NCBI RefSeq assembly: GCF_013391635.1
Contig: NZ_JACAWU010000002.1
Coordinates: 434,001 to 498,000 of the forward strand
Length of the DNA stretch: 64,000 nt
DNA from: Natronomonas gomsonensis
GTDB taxonomy: Archaea; Halobacteriota; Halobacteria; Halobacteriales; Haloarculaceae
Direction: 5' to 3'
Within the stretch, counting starts at the first letter, position 1, and every line of letters begins with the position of its first letter. A program made the position numbers and the translations under genes. The notes beneath the pieces were generated by a model. The model searched no databases. It saw only the letters and a list, made by a program, of their open reading frames with translations, and was not told where the DNA came from. Shown in pieces: positions 1-7,628 of this stretch.

Positions 1-327
1 GGATTGGGCCCACTCCATGCGGGTGTTGGCGAAGATGCCGACGCGGGTACCACCCTCGACGCCGAGTTCGCGGAACCCGGCGGTGAGGTTGTGGACGATG
101 TTCTGCATCTCGGCGTACGTGAGCGCCGCGTACTGGCCTGTCGGGGCGGTCGGGACGATGTCCGGCGCCAGCGAGCGGTCGTAGACGCCGCCTTTGTACC
201 ACTGTGCGTCGCGGCTGGCGTGACGCGCCGCGGCCTCTTCGAACATTCGAGGGAGGGTAGTGTCTCCTATCACCTCGTCTTCGTATTCCGCCTCCGCCTG
301 CATCCAAACGGGAGTGTTGCTAGACAT
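1..327 (-). CDS. AMP-dependent synthetase/ligase (long-chain fatty-acid-CoA ligase type), 5' part only
   Basis: The first 109 codons of a gene that runs off the left edge of the window. The translation begins MSSNTPVWMQAEAEYEDEV and continues with a region typical of the N-terminus of ATP-dependent acyl-CoA synthetases (a Tyr-rich 'LTYAEMQNIVHNLTAGFRELGV' type segment followed by GTRVGIFANTRMEW). Enzymes of this family adenylate a fatty acid and transfer it to CoA. The AMP-binding and catalytic motifs lie outside the window, so substrate cannot be judged. The ATG at 327 is 29 nt downstream of a TATA-like box on the same strand, which fits a leaderless transcript. A second, complete acyl-CoA ligase lies at 31.8 kb. 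Confidence 0.8.
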   Translation of the reverse strand, partial: MSSNTPVWMQAEAEYEDEVIGDTTLPRMFEEAAARHASRDAQWYKGGVYDRSLAPDIVPTAPTGQYAALTYAEMQNIVHNLTAGFRELGVEGGTRVGIFANTRMEWAQS

Positions 328-356
328 CTTAGGTGATTGTTGGGTAACGAGCCAAT

Positions 357-364
357 CATATTAA
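357..364 (-). promoter_or_regulatory. TATA-like box for the acyl-CoA ligase
   Basis: On the minus strand this reads TTAATATG, the only clearly AT-rich octamer upstream of the ATG at 327. Its spacing of about 29 nt is that of a haloarchaeal core promoter feeding a leaderless mRNA. Position and composition are seen; promoter activity is inferred. Confidence 0.45.
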
Positions 365-501
365 TAGGGGTGCTTCGCTTCGAGTGTCTATTGTCGAACA
401 GATTCGCACAGTCACTGAGCGGAGATCTCACAGAAAGCGGGGGTGAAACGGAAGAGAACGGAAGTGCAGTTTTTGGGTTATCGTATCGGATGCTGGAGAG
501 G

Positions 502-897
502 TCAGTCGATGTCGATGCGGTGGCCGCTCTCCGACTCGACATCGGATTCGGTGGGCAGGTGAACTTCGAGGACGCCGTTGTGGTAGTGGGCCTCGATGTC
601 CTCGACGATGAGTTCACCGGGGATGCGGACCGTCTCGTGGACGCGGCGGCTACTCGTTTCGTAGTCGTCGCTCACCTCGTGGACGGCGCGGATGGTGAGC
701 CGTTCGTCGTCGTATCGGAGGTCGATTTCCTCCTTCTCGAACCCCGGCAGGTCCGCGTGGAGGACGTACCCCTCGGAGTCGGTGTCCAGGCGCACGTTGA
801 TGTCGCGGCCGAAGTCGTACCAACTGCCTTCGCCCATCATCGAGCGTCGCATTCCTTCCAGCAAGCGGTCCATTTCGTCGAACGGTGTTAATCGCAT
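502..897 (-). CDS. Hsp20/alpha-crystallin family small heat-shock protein
   Basis: A 131-residue small heat-shock protein, an ATP-independent holdase that keeps unfolding proteins soluble. The N-terminus (MRLTPFDEMDRLLEGMRR) is the usual amphipathic haloarchaeal Hsp20 start. The central alpha-crystallin domain contains YVLHADLPGFEKEEIDL and ends with the hallmark HNGVLEVHLP near residues 107-116, followed by a short acidic tail. An in-frame GTG at 909 would add four residues; the ATG at 897 is preferred because the MRLTPFDEM start is typical. A TATA-like CATAATAC lies about 25 nt upstream. The gene is divergent from the decarboxylase at 1027. It lacks the CTAAC-N5-GTTAG operator seen at the Cdc48 operon. 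Confidence 0.88.
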   Translation of the reverse strand: MRLTPFDEMDRLLEGMRRSMMGEGSWYDFGRDINVRLDTDSEGYVLHADLPGFEKEEIDLRYDDERLTIRAVHEVSDDYETSSRRVHETVRIPGELIVEDIEAHYHNGVLEVHLPTESDVESESGHRIDID

Positions 898-949
898 GTT
901 GAATTTCACCTCTATTCGACCTGTATTATGGCTCTCCGAGGAGATAAAT

Positions 950-963
950 ACGTAGTAATACGT
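950..963. promoter_or_regulatory. Dyad in the divergent hsp20/decarboxylase promoter region
   Basis: ACGTA-GTAA-TACGT is a perfect 5-bp inverted repeat with a 4-nt centre, located between the divergent Hsp20 and decarboxylase genes and next to an AT-rich box (GATAAATA). It could be an operator for either gene. Only the symmetry is seen; the function is a guess. Confidence 0.3.
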
Positions 964-1026
964 GATAGCACGGCTTCGAATCGGGTAGCAAAACGGCCAA
1001 GACCCCTCGCGCGTACCGTTTCATCT

Positions 1027-1626
1027 GTGTTTCCCTCGTTTCCCGACATCGCCCCCGGCGGGTGGCGCTACGCTGCCGTCCCGCTGGTACTCTCGGTTCC
1101 CCTGTCGATACTCGCCTTTCCCGTCGGTGTCGTTTGTCTGTTCGCCGGCCTCGGCGCACTGTGGTTCCACCGGGACCCCGAGCGGTCGCCGCCGCCGTCG
1201 GGAGTCGTCGCGCCCGCCGACGGCCGCGTCTCCGTCGTCCGCGAGGAGGGCGACCGCGTCCGGGTCGCTGTGTTCATGAACGTCACGGACGTCCACGTCA
1301 ACCGCGCCCCTGCACCCGGAACCGTCGAGTCGGTCACGCACACTCCCGGCAAGCACCTGCCGGCGTTTTCGAAGGAATCCGACCGCAACGAGCGCGTCGA
1401 CATCGTCTGTGCGGAGTACGAACTGTCGCTCATCGCGGGCGCCGTCGCCCGGCGCATCCACCCCTACGTCGACGGCGGCGAGCGCCTCGAACGCGGCGAG
1501 AAGGTCGGTCACATCTCCTTCGGGTCGCGAGCAGACGTGTTGCTGTCGTCGGCGTACGACCTCGAAGACGTCCGCGTCTCGAAGGGCCAACGGGTCCGCG
1601 CCGGCGAGACCGTCATCGCCGCATAG
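1027..1626 (+). CDS. asd: Archaetidylserine decarboxylase (phosphatidylserine decarboxylase-related, archaeal type)
   Basis: A 199-residue pro-enzyme of the short PSD family, which converts archaetidylserine to archaetidylethanolamine at the membrane. Two hydrophobic segments sit near residues 15-50, followed by WFHRDPERSPP and APADGRVSVV, then the FMNVTDVHVNR block. The maturation site is FGSRADVLL: family knowledge says the chain cleaves between Gly and Ser (Ser about 167), turning the Ser into the pyruvoyl cofactor. The GTG at 1027 was chosen because the family starts just before the GGWRYA segment; an upstream ATG at 928 would read through the promoter region. A CDP-alcohol transferase that may act in related lipid synthesis lies at 53.1 kb. 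Confidence 0.87.
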   Translation: MFPSFPDIAPGGWRYAAVPLVLSVPLSILAFPVGVVCLFAGLGALWFHRDPERSPPPSGVVAPADGRVSVVREEGDRVRVAVFMNVTDVHVNRAPAPGTVESVTHTPGKHLPAFSKESDRNERVDIVCAEYELSLIAGAVARRIHPYVDGGERLERGEKVGHISFGSRADVLLSSAYDLEDVRVSKGQRVRAGETVIAA

Positions 1627-1666
1627 TGGCGCGAGTTTTTAGCCACCGGAGTCCGTAGAGGTACCC

Positions 1667-2332
1667 GTGTCACAGCGGGAAGCGACGGTGCAGGGAGAAG
1701 TCCACGCCGCCGAGAGCGACAAGCGTGCCCTCTTGGAGCGCGGCCTCGAGGAGTACGACGCGGTGTTAGTCGAGGGGCGTTCACCGACGCTCGTCGTACG
1801 GAAGTTGACTATCGGCTACGCTGCCTTCCTGATGGGGTACGTGACGCTGATGTGGGTACAGGCGGTCGTCGCACGACTCCGGGCGAAAGTCGCCGGCGGA
1901 ACGTCGCTGCGGGCGGCCGTCGAGGCGGCGGGCGTCGACTACCACGACCGCATCGACGCCGACACCGCAGCCGTCTACGAAATGGTCCCCCGCTGGGGGA
2001 AGTATCTCCTCGGAGGCTGGCTCGTCGCCGCGCTCGCCCTCTCGATTGTCGCCGGCGTCAACCGCCTCGTCCTCGTCGTCTTCGCGCTCTCGGTTCCGTA
2101 CCTCTACGCCACGTTCTCGGTGGTATTCGTCGCAGTCGCCAGCGGCGGTCGCGCCTCGCACATGGCCGACCGAATCACGGCCGTCGCCGACCAGCAGGCC
2201 TACGAGCGGGTGGCTGTCCTCTGTGGGGACTCACATCGGGAAGCGATTCGTGAGGAACTGGAAGAACGCGAGTGGTCGGTGACGACCTACGGGAGTCGAC
2301 ACCCACTGATACGGCTGTTCGGACGGACGTAG
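1667..2332 (+). CDS. Haloarchaeal membrane protein of unknown function
   Basis: A 221-residue protein beginning at a GTG 40 nt after the decarboxylase, so probably co-transcribed. The N-terminal third is soluble (ESDKRALLERGLEEYDAVLVEG), then three or four hydrophobic helices follow (roughly residues 48-70, 108-128 and 130-155), and a soluble C-terminus carries ERVAVLCGDSHREAIREEL. The 'VLVEG ... VLCGDSHR' pattern faintly recalls TraB/PrgY-like membrane proteins, but the signature histidine motif of that family is absent, so no function is assigned. Codon use matches the neighbours. Confidence 0.7.
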   Translation: MSQREATVQGEVHAAESDKRALLERGLEEYDAVLVEGRSPTLVVRKLTIGYAAFLMGYVTLMWVQAVVARLRAKVAGGTSLRAAVEAAGVDYHDRIDADTAAVYEMVPRWGKYLLGGWLVAALALSIVAGVNRLVLVVFALSVPYLYATFSVVFVAVASGGRASHMADRITAVADQQAYERVAVLCGDSHREAIREELEEREWSVTTYGSRHPLIRLFGRT

Positions 2333-2346
2333 CGACGACAGTAGGA

Positions 2347-2456
2347 TGCTCGCTAGGGGATTTGAACCCCTGTCATCGGCTGTCCTCCCTCGGAAGGGTT
2401 GAACCCTCCCCGAGGCCGAAAGGCCGATATGATTGGCCGGGCTACACCAAGCGAGC
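2347..2456 (-). tRNA. tRNA-Glu (anticodon TTC) with an intron
   Basis: The cloverleaf can be drawn by hand. The acceptor stem GCTCGCT pairs with AGCGAGC, with discriminator A encoded at 2347 and no encoded CCA. The D arm is 3 bp, as usual for tRNA-Glu. The anticodon stem TCGGC pairs with GCCGA and the T arm AGGGG-TTCAAAT-CCCCT is perfect. The anticodon loop reads C-T-TTC-G before it is interrupted, giving anticodon TTC (Glu). The 35-nt insertion after position 37 is listed separately. The gene lies about 100 nt downstream of archease on the same strand. Confidence 0.93.
2382..2416 (-). other. Intron of tRNA-Glu (position 37/38)
   Basis: Thirty-five nucleotides separate G37 from A38. They fold into CCTCGG/CCGAGG with an inner AGGG/CCCT stem, the kind of internal hairpin that joins the extended anticodon stem to form a bulge-helix-bulge for the tRNA splicing endonuclease. 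The exact cut sites are inferred from restoring a 7-nt anticodon loop. I recall introns in haloarchaeal tRNA-Trp, elongator tRNA-Met and some tRNA-Gln, but not commonly in tRNA-Glu. Confidence 0.85.
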
Positions 2457-2557
2457 GCGTATCCGACTCTGGGTGACGCCGTTGTATAAATCCTGCTCTT
2501 TGCGGTGGGTTCTGTGAAAGGTCACCACGGTGCGTTCTGGCGGTTCCTCCCGTAGCG

Positions 2558-2968
2558 TCACACGTCGAAGACGACGTAGGCCCGCCAGCCCTCGTCGGTT
2601 TCCTCGAGTTCCATCTCGGAGTAGGTGACGGCTTTGATTTCCCGGGCCTCGACTGCGTCGAAGGGAACGCCACGGGCGGAGCCCTCCAGTACCCACTCGC
2701 CGTTCCAGTGGACGCGGGCCTCGTGGTCGGCCGGGAGCACCGAGCGAACGTCGCGCTGGTAGATGAGTTCGTCGAGGTACTCGAAGAGGAGGGCTTCCTT
2801 CGACTCGGCGTGGGCGACCACCGGAAAGCGTTCGCCGACACCCTCCGGGATGGACTCACAGTGGGCGGCTGAGAGCCCGTCTGCAGCGTACACGAACACC
2901 TCGTCGATGTCTTCGCCGGTGGCTTCGACGGCTACGTCGGCGGTGTGTTCGCGGAGTTCGTAGCTCAT
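2558..2968 (-). CDS. Archease
   Basis: A 136-residue archease, the small metal-binding cofactor that activates the RNA ligase RtcB for joining tRNA exons. It starts MSYELREHTADVAVEATG (the HTADV-type start is diagnostic), contains LLFEYLDELIYQRDV in the middle and ends with the EGWRAYVVFDV tail. The length is normal. Its ATG overlaps the stop of the upstream DUF502 gene by 4 nt (ATGA), so translation is coupled. The next transcribed element downstream is an intron-containing tRNA-Glu, a natural substrate of the splicing pathway in which archease works. Confidence 0.93.
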   Translation of the reverse strand: MSYELREHTADVAVEATGEDIDEVFVYAADGLSAAHCESIPEGVGERFPVVAHAESKEALLFEYLDELIYQRDVRSVLPADHEARVHWNGEWVLEGSARGVPFDAVEAREIKAVTYSEMELEETDEGWRAYVVFDV

Positions 2969-3876
2969 CGGTCGTCGCCGGCGTCAGAGTCACCGTCGGC
3001 GTCGATATCGCTCGAGGGAACCGGGTCGTCGATATCCTCCGGGTCGAGGTCGGCGGCGCGGGATTCGGTGTCGGTCATCTTCTCGGTGTCCGGTAGTTCC
3101 TCGCCGTTTTTACCATCGTCGGCGAGCGGCGACTCACCGTCGGTGTCGGCGGCGTTGAGCTGGCGTAGCTGCTGTTCGCTGAGGCCGCTCGGTCCGTCGT
3201 CGCCCTCGCCGAAGGCGACGCCGCTGGTGACGATAGAGCGGATGCCCTGTTCGACAGTGAGGTCGACGTCGACGACGCGGTCCGTGGAGACGTGGATGAC
3301 GAACCCGCCCATGACGGGGTTCGGCGCCATCGGCATGAACAGCGTAATCATCTCCTCGTTGCCGGTGTCCTCGGCGACGACTTCCGGGGTTTCGGCCGTC
3401 TTGAACGCGACGACGTAGGAGTCCTTGCCGGGGTACTCCACCAGCTTCACGTCCTGGAAACTGTCGGTGTCGGAATCGAGGAGGAGTTCGCTCATCTCGT
3501 TGAAACTGGTGTAGACGGAGCCGAGGCCGGGAATCGAGGCCATGAATTCGTTGAACTGGGCACTGAGACGGTCGTTTTTGGTGCCGTACTCCGCGACGGA
3601 GCCGACGCCGACGACGAGCAACAAAAAGAGGACAATCGTCGACGCCGCGACGACGATTTCACTCTGAAACGGCGTCACCTGGACGACGGCGGTGACGACC
3701 GGGTTCAGTTGTTGAAAAACGAACCCCAACACGAACGAGAGAACGAACAGCGTGACGAGAAGCGGCAGGAGGATGGCCAGCCCCTTGATGAACGACTTCC
3801 GGAGGGCGTCTTTGGGGTCTGGCCGCTCGGAGATGAGCTCTTCGGCGGCCTCGATATCGGCCGGCGCGGAAGGCAT
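2965..3876 (-). CDS. DUF502 family membrane protein
   Basis: A 303-residue protein of the DUF502 family. The N-terminus (DPKDALRKSFIKGLAILLPLLVT) leads into a first membrane helix at about residues 32-52. A second helix follows at about 75-97, then an extracytoplasmic or cytoplasmic domain with the family motif SIPGLGSVYTSFNEMS and FMPMAPNPVMGGFVI. The last 80 residues are acidic, low-complexity and probably disordered, a haloarchaeal extension. The molecular function is unknown. It is first in an operon with archease (4-nt overlap). Confidence 0.85.
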   Translation of the reverse strand: MPSAPADIEAAEELISERPDPKDALRKSFIKGLAILLPLLVTLFVLSFVLGFVFQQLNPVVTAVVQVTPFQSEIVVAASTIVLFLLLVVGVGSVAEYGTKNDRLSAQFNEFMASIPGLGSVYTSFNEMSELLLDSDTDSFQDVKLVEYPGKDSYVVAFKTAETPEVVAEDTGNEEMITLFMPMAPNPVMGGFVIHVSTDRVVDVDLTVEQGIRSIVTSGVAFGEGDDGPSGLSEQQLRQLNAADTDGESPLADDGKNGEELPDTEKMTDTESRAADLDPEDIDDPVPSSDIDADGDSDAGDDR

Positions 3877-3989
3877 TGGAGAATCGAACTCGTTGACACG
3901 TTGAAAGCCTTATGGCATAGAACGTCGCTGCTTGAACCCGGAGCGGTCGAGCGGTGGCGGTGGAGTTATATTCGACCCGTTCCTACGTT

Positions 3990-4484
3990 GTGTCAGTGAG
4001 TGTCACCGTCGATATTCGGGTGTTCGGGACGGGTGACGACGCGTTCGTCGAGGAGGCGTGGGAACTGAAAGAACGCATCCGTCGAACGGAGGGCGTCCTC
4101 AAACAGCGGCGGGGCTTTTTTACCGACGCCTACAAGCGCTCGCGCGTGTACGCGCTCGTCGAACCCGCCTACGACGGCGACGAACTCCTCGGCTTCGCGG
4201 CCACCCGGCGCGACGGCTACATCCTCTTTCTCGCCGTCGACCCGGAACACCGACGCAGGGGGTTCGGCCGCCGCCTCGTCGCCGCGGTCGCCGAGGACCA
4301 CAACTCCGTGACGTGTCACGCCCGCGCGTCCAACGACGCCGCGTTGGACTTCTACGAACGGCTCGGCTTCGAGATTCAACGCCGAGTCGACAACTACTAC
4401 GAGGACCACGGCGACGCCTACTACCTGCGACTCGGGGAGGGCGGCCTCGCCTCGAAGATATCCAAGTTCGTCCGCGGCGGTTGA
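3990..4484 (+). CDS. GNAT family N-acetyltransferase
   Basis: A 164-residue GCN5-type acetyltransferase. The acetyl-CoA loop is visible as LAVDPEHRRRGFGRRLV (about residues 83-99), followed by the C-terminal ALDFYERLGFEI signature. The substrate is unknown. The GTG at 3990 is favoured over the upstream ATG-less extension because a TATA-like TTATATTC lies about 20 nt before it; a second GTG at 3996 is possible. It precedes the primase gene by 40 nt and probably heads the primase-GINS transcription unit. A role in modifying replication proteins would be pure speculation. Confidence 0.8.
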   Translation: MSVSVTVDIRVFGTGDDAFVEEAWELKERIRRTEGVLKQRRGFFTDAYKRSRVYALVEPAYDGDELLGFAATRRDGYILFLAVDPEHRRRGFGRRLVAAVAEDHNSVTCHARASNDAALDFYERLGFEIQRRVDNYYEDHGDAYYLRLGEGGLASKISKFVRGG

Positions 4485-4524
4485 GAGGGCAACGCTTTTT
4501 CGCACCTCTCTCGAAGCCGAGTCC

Positions 4525-5709
4525 ATGGACGGTCGCACCCGTGAGTACCTGAAGGGTCGCTTCGGCGACCACTACCGTCGGAGCGACATCTCCCCGCCCC
4601 CGGCGGCCAACGAACGGGAGTGGGGGTACATCACGTGGAGTTCGGGCGGGACCACGATGGTTCGGCACCACTCGCATCTGGATTTGGTCGGCGGCGGCGA
4701 TTTGGGGGACTTCCTCGCGGGCGAGCGCCCGCGTCACGTCTACTTCTCGGCCGGCCGGTACGACGACCCCGGCGCATCCAGCATGGGAAAGAAGGGCTGG
4801 CGCGGGTCGGACCTCGTCTTCGACCTCGACGCCGACCACCTCCCGGGCGTCGACCCCGAAGCCGACAGCTACGCCGAGATGCTCGCGGAGTGTAAGGAAG
4901 CCCTGCTCAGACTGCTCGATTTACTGGAACAGGACTTCGCCTTCGAGGACCTGACCGTCGTCTTCTCCGGGGGTCGCGGCTATCACGTCCACGTCCGCGA
5001 CCCCGGCGTTTTGGAGTTGAGCCGCAGTGCCCGCCGGGAAATCGTCGATTACGTCCTCGGGGACGGCGTCGACATCGAGGCGCTCATCGAGACGGAGAAG
5101 GTCTCAGGCAGTTCGGGTCGGAAGACGCCGGCGGACAAACGGACGCTTCAGAACGACGGCGGATGGGGCCGACGGCTCCAGACCGAACTGAACGCGTTCG
5201 TCGAGGAACTCGACGGACTGAGCGACGACGAGGCGATGGAGCGGCTCACGGCCTTCGACCGCATCGGGGAGGGGAAAGCGACAACGATGCTCGGAGCGAT
5301 TCGGAAACAGCGTGACGCCATCGAAGCTGGAAACATAGACGTTCACAACGCGCTCAAGACGATCGCCGAGACGCTGTTGACTCGGGTGCTCGAAGAGCAG
5401 ACCGCACCAATCGACGAACCGGTGACGACGGACATCAACCGACTCATTCGACTGCCGGGCAGCCTCCACGGCGGGAGCGGCCTCGAAGTTCAGCACATCC
5501 CGCGGGACGAACTCGATTCCTTCGATCCGCTCGTCGACGCCGTCCCGGAGACGTTCGTCGGGAACGACATCTCGGTGTACGTCCGCGAGGAGACGACGAT
5601 TCGACTCGGGGGGGAAAGCTTTAGGCTCTCGGAGGGAGTGCATTCGATGCCAGAGTACGTTGGCGTGTTCGCGATGGCTCGCGGCCACGCCACCAAAGCC
5701 GCAGAATGA
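4525..5709 (+). CDS. priS: DNA primase small (catalytic) subunit PriS
   Basis: The catalytic subunit of archaeal/eukaryotic primase, which makes RNA primers at replication forks together with PriL (not in this window). The protein has 394 residues, normal for Halobacteria. The two metal-binding aspartates lie in LVFDLDAD (Asp100, Asp102) and the nucleotide-binding SGGRGYHVHV motif spans about 148-157. IRLPGSLHGGSGLEV near residue 312 is the third conserved block. Its stop overlaps the ATG of the GINS gene by 4 nt, so the two replication proteins are translated from one message. Confidence 0.95.
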   Translation: MDGRTREYLKGRFGDHYRRSDISPPPAANEREWGYITWSSGGTTMVRHHSHLDLVGGGDLGDFLAGERPRHVYFSAGRYDDPGASSMGKKGWRGSDLVFDLDADHLPGVDPEADSYAEMLAECKEALLRLLDLLEQDFAFEDLTVVFSGGRGYHVHVRDPGVLELSRSARREIVDYVLGDGVDIEALIETEKVSGSSGRKTPADKRTLQNDGGWGRRLQTELNAFVEELDGLSDDEAMERLTAFDRIGEGKATTMLGAIRKQRDAIEAGNIDVHNALKTIAETLLTRVLEEQTAPIDEPVTTDINRLIRLPGSLHGGSGLEVQHIPRDELDSFDPLVDAVPETFVGNDISVYVREETTIRLGGESFRLSEGVHSMPEYVGVFAMARGHATKAAE

Positions 5710-6698
5710 ATCTCGACGAACTTCAATCGGTACAGGCCCGCGAGCGCCAATCCAGCGACCTCCAGCACCTGCGCTCGTCGTTCTATCGGGAGGTCGGCGA
5801 GTACATTCACGAACTCACCGAGGAGCGCGCGCGGAAGGTCGAGCAAGCCGAGGACCCCTTCTCGTCGTCAGAGGTCCGACGGCTCTCCGACGACATCGAA
5901 ACCGCCGAGGGAACCGTCGAGGCCATCTACGAACGCCGTGTCGGTAAGGTCGTCAAGAAAGCGTCCATCGCTGCCGCCGGCATGCCGGTCGACGACGACG
6001 GCCTCACCGACGAGGAGGAGGCACTGTTCGACGACCTCGTCGCCCGCATCGAGGACAACCGCGAGTCCGTCCTGTCGGTGCTGGACGGCGACGCCCCCTC
6101 AGTGTCGTGTTCGATAGACGACGACGCCTCCGAGACGGCGCCGACAGACCCCGTTCGGGGCGGTTCGGAGGCCGACTCACGCTCCACTGACACCGGTGAA
6201 GAGCCGTCACCGAGTCCCTCGACGGCTTCCGACACCGACGGCGTCAGCGCGGCGGAGTTGATGGGGAGCGGTCCGAGCGACGCCGCGGAGGAAGCCGCAG
6301 ACACGGCGCCCTCGGCCGGCGCCGAAAGCGAACCGGCGACCGACCCCGAATCCCCCTCGGCGGACCCGCTCGTCTCGGATTCGTCACAAACGACCGAAGT
6401 CCACCCCGACCCCGAACCGCCGGAAACCTCCTCGGAGTCCCGTCCGCCCGAGTCCGAGGGCGACCGACCACCGAAGGACGCCGCAGGGACGGATGACTCA
6501 CAGTCTTCGACAGATGACTCGGGTCGCAGCGACATCCCCGGTATTCCCCGAACGACGGTCCGAATCACGGCGGATGTCGGCGAGATGGTCGGCACCGACA
6601 ACCGTGATTACGACCTCGGTTCCGAAGACGTGGTCACCCTCCCGGAGGGGACTGCCGAGGCGCTCGTCGACAACGGTGCGGCAGAGCCGTTAGAGTAG
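5706..6698 (+). CDS. GINS complex subunit Gins51 (archaeal Gins15)
   Basis: A 330-residue GINS subunit, part of the CMG-like replicative helicase. Residues 1-125 form the helical A domain (MNLDELQSVQARERQSSDLQ, FYREVGEYIHELTEERARK). The C-terminal 50 residues are the small B domain (TTVRITADVGEMVGTDNRDY, VVTLPEGTAEALVDNGAAEP), in the A-B order of Gins51. Between them lie about 150 residues rich in Ser, Asp, Glu and Pro, clearly disordered, which makes the protein nearly twice the length of non-halophile homologues. It is co-translated with PriS. Its 3' end overlaps the convergent hydrolase by 9 nt. Confidence 0.9.
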   Translation: MNLDELQSVQARERQSSDLQHLRSSFYREVGEYIHELTEERARKVEQAEDPFSSSEVRRLSDDIETAEGTVEAIYERRVGKVVKKASIAAAGMPVDDDGLTDEEEALFDDLVARIEDNRESVLSVLDGDAPSVSCSIDDDASETAPTDPVRGGSEADSRSTDTGEEPSPSPSTASDTDGVSAAELMGSGPSDAAEEAADTAPSAGAESEPATDPESPSADPLVSDSSQTTEVHPDPEPPETSSESRPPESEGDRPPKDAAGTDDSQSSTDDSGRSDIPGIPRTTVRITADVGEMVGTDNRDYDLGSEDVVTLPEGTAEALVDNGAAEPLE

Positions 6699-7451
6699 GA
6701 ACGAACGAACCGACTCGTTGAACTCCTCGGGTTTTTCCAGCATGGGCATGTGTGCGGCGTCGGCTATCTCGACGTACTCGCAGTCCGAAAGCTCGGCTTC
6801 GAGGTACTCGTGGAACGACGGCGGCGTCAGCGGGTCGTGTTCGCCACACAGCGCCAGCGTGGGTACGTCGACTTCGTCGAGGCGGTCGCGAACGTCGAAG
6901 GTGTCACAGCTCTCGAAGTCCCGGACGGTGACCGCCTGTCCAGATTCGAGCAGTCCCGCCTTCGAGACCTCGACGAGTTCGTCGTCGGGGTCGTGAAACA
7001 GGGTGTCGGGGACGTGCAGCGAGGCGACGGCGGCCTCGAAGTTCCGGGCGAGCGATTCGAGAAAGCCGGGGTCGACGCCGAGTTTCGCGCCGGTGTCCGA
7101 GAGCACGAGCGCCTCGAGGTCGAGGTCGCCTTCGAGGGCGACCCACAGCGCGACGGCGCCACCCATCGAGTTGCCACAGATGACCGACGCGTCGGTCGCC
7201 TCACAGACGGCCGCCACGTCGTCGGCGTAGGCCGCTATCGTCTCCATCCCGGGTTCGGTCGTCACGTCGTCGCTGTCGCCGTGTCCCGAGAGGTCGACGG
7301 CGACGGCCGGCGGTCCCTCGCGGTCGCCGTACTGTTCGACCCAGACGCCGTGGTCGCCGCCGGCGCCGTGAACGTAACAGACCGTCGGCCCGTCGCCGAA
7401 GCCGGTTTCGCGGTAGGCTGTCGTCCGCCCGTCGTGAGTGACGGTTTCCAT
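6690..7451 (-). CDS. Alpha/beta hydrolase
   Basis: A 253-residue alpha/beta hydrolase. The oxyanion region is VCYVHGAGGD, the nucleophile elbow GNSMGGA (Ser about 96), the acid is in CGEHDPLTPP and the catalytic His in IADAAHMPMLE near the C-terminus. The fold is like that of 3-oxoadipate enol-lactonases and other small esterases; the substrate is unknown. It is monocistronic and convergent with the GINS gene. Confidence 0.85.
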   Translation of the reverse strand: METVTHDGRTTAYRETGFGDGPTVCYVHGAGGDHGVWVEQYGDREGPPAVAVDLSGHGDSDDVTTEPGMETIAAYADDVAAVCEATDASVICGNSMGGAVALWVALEGDLDLEALVLSDTGAKLGVDPGFLESLARNFEAAVASLHVPDTLFHDPDDELVEVSKAGLLESGQAVTVRDFESCDTFDVRDRLDEVDVPTLALCGEHDPLTPPSFHEYLEAELSDCEYVEIADAAHMPMLEKPEEFNESVRSFLL

Positions 7452-7589
7452 ACGTTGGTTCTCACGGCGTCACCCGATAAACGCGACGACCGCTCGTCGC
7501 CGCTTTCTCGCGTCAGGACGATCTCCAATGAATGTGAACCGCAATTCTACTGTTACTGCAATACACCACTCCGTCTCCTCATTTTTAGA

Positions 7590-7628
7590 GAAAGATTTAA
7601 ATACTATCGTAACTAACTCTGAGTTAGT
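7590..7628 (+). promoter_or_regulatory. Heat-shock-type promoter and HSR1-like operator of the DUF7127-cdc48 operon
   Basis: The BRE-like GAAAG (7590-7594), TATA box TTTAAATA (7596-7603), nine bases, then the dyad CTAAC-TCTGA-GTTAG (7613-7627), extended by one base pair on each side to ACTAACTC-T-GAGTTAGT. The dyad ends one base before the ATG at 7629, so it covers the start site of a leaderless mRNA and a bound protein would block initiation. The same arrangement with identical spacing occurs at the TFB gene (37264-37301). CTAAC-N5-GTTAG is the motif I recall for Archaeoglobus HSR1, which represses an hsp20-cdc48 operon. Confidence 0.8.

Noticed and set aside
1667-2332. TraB/PrgY family membership of the membrane protein
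   Set aside because: Only a weak resemblance of VLVEG and VLCGDSHR; the signature His block is missing.
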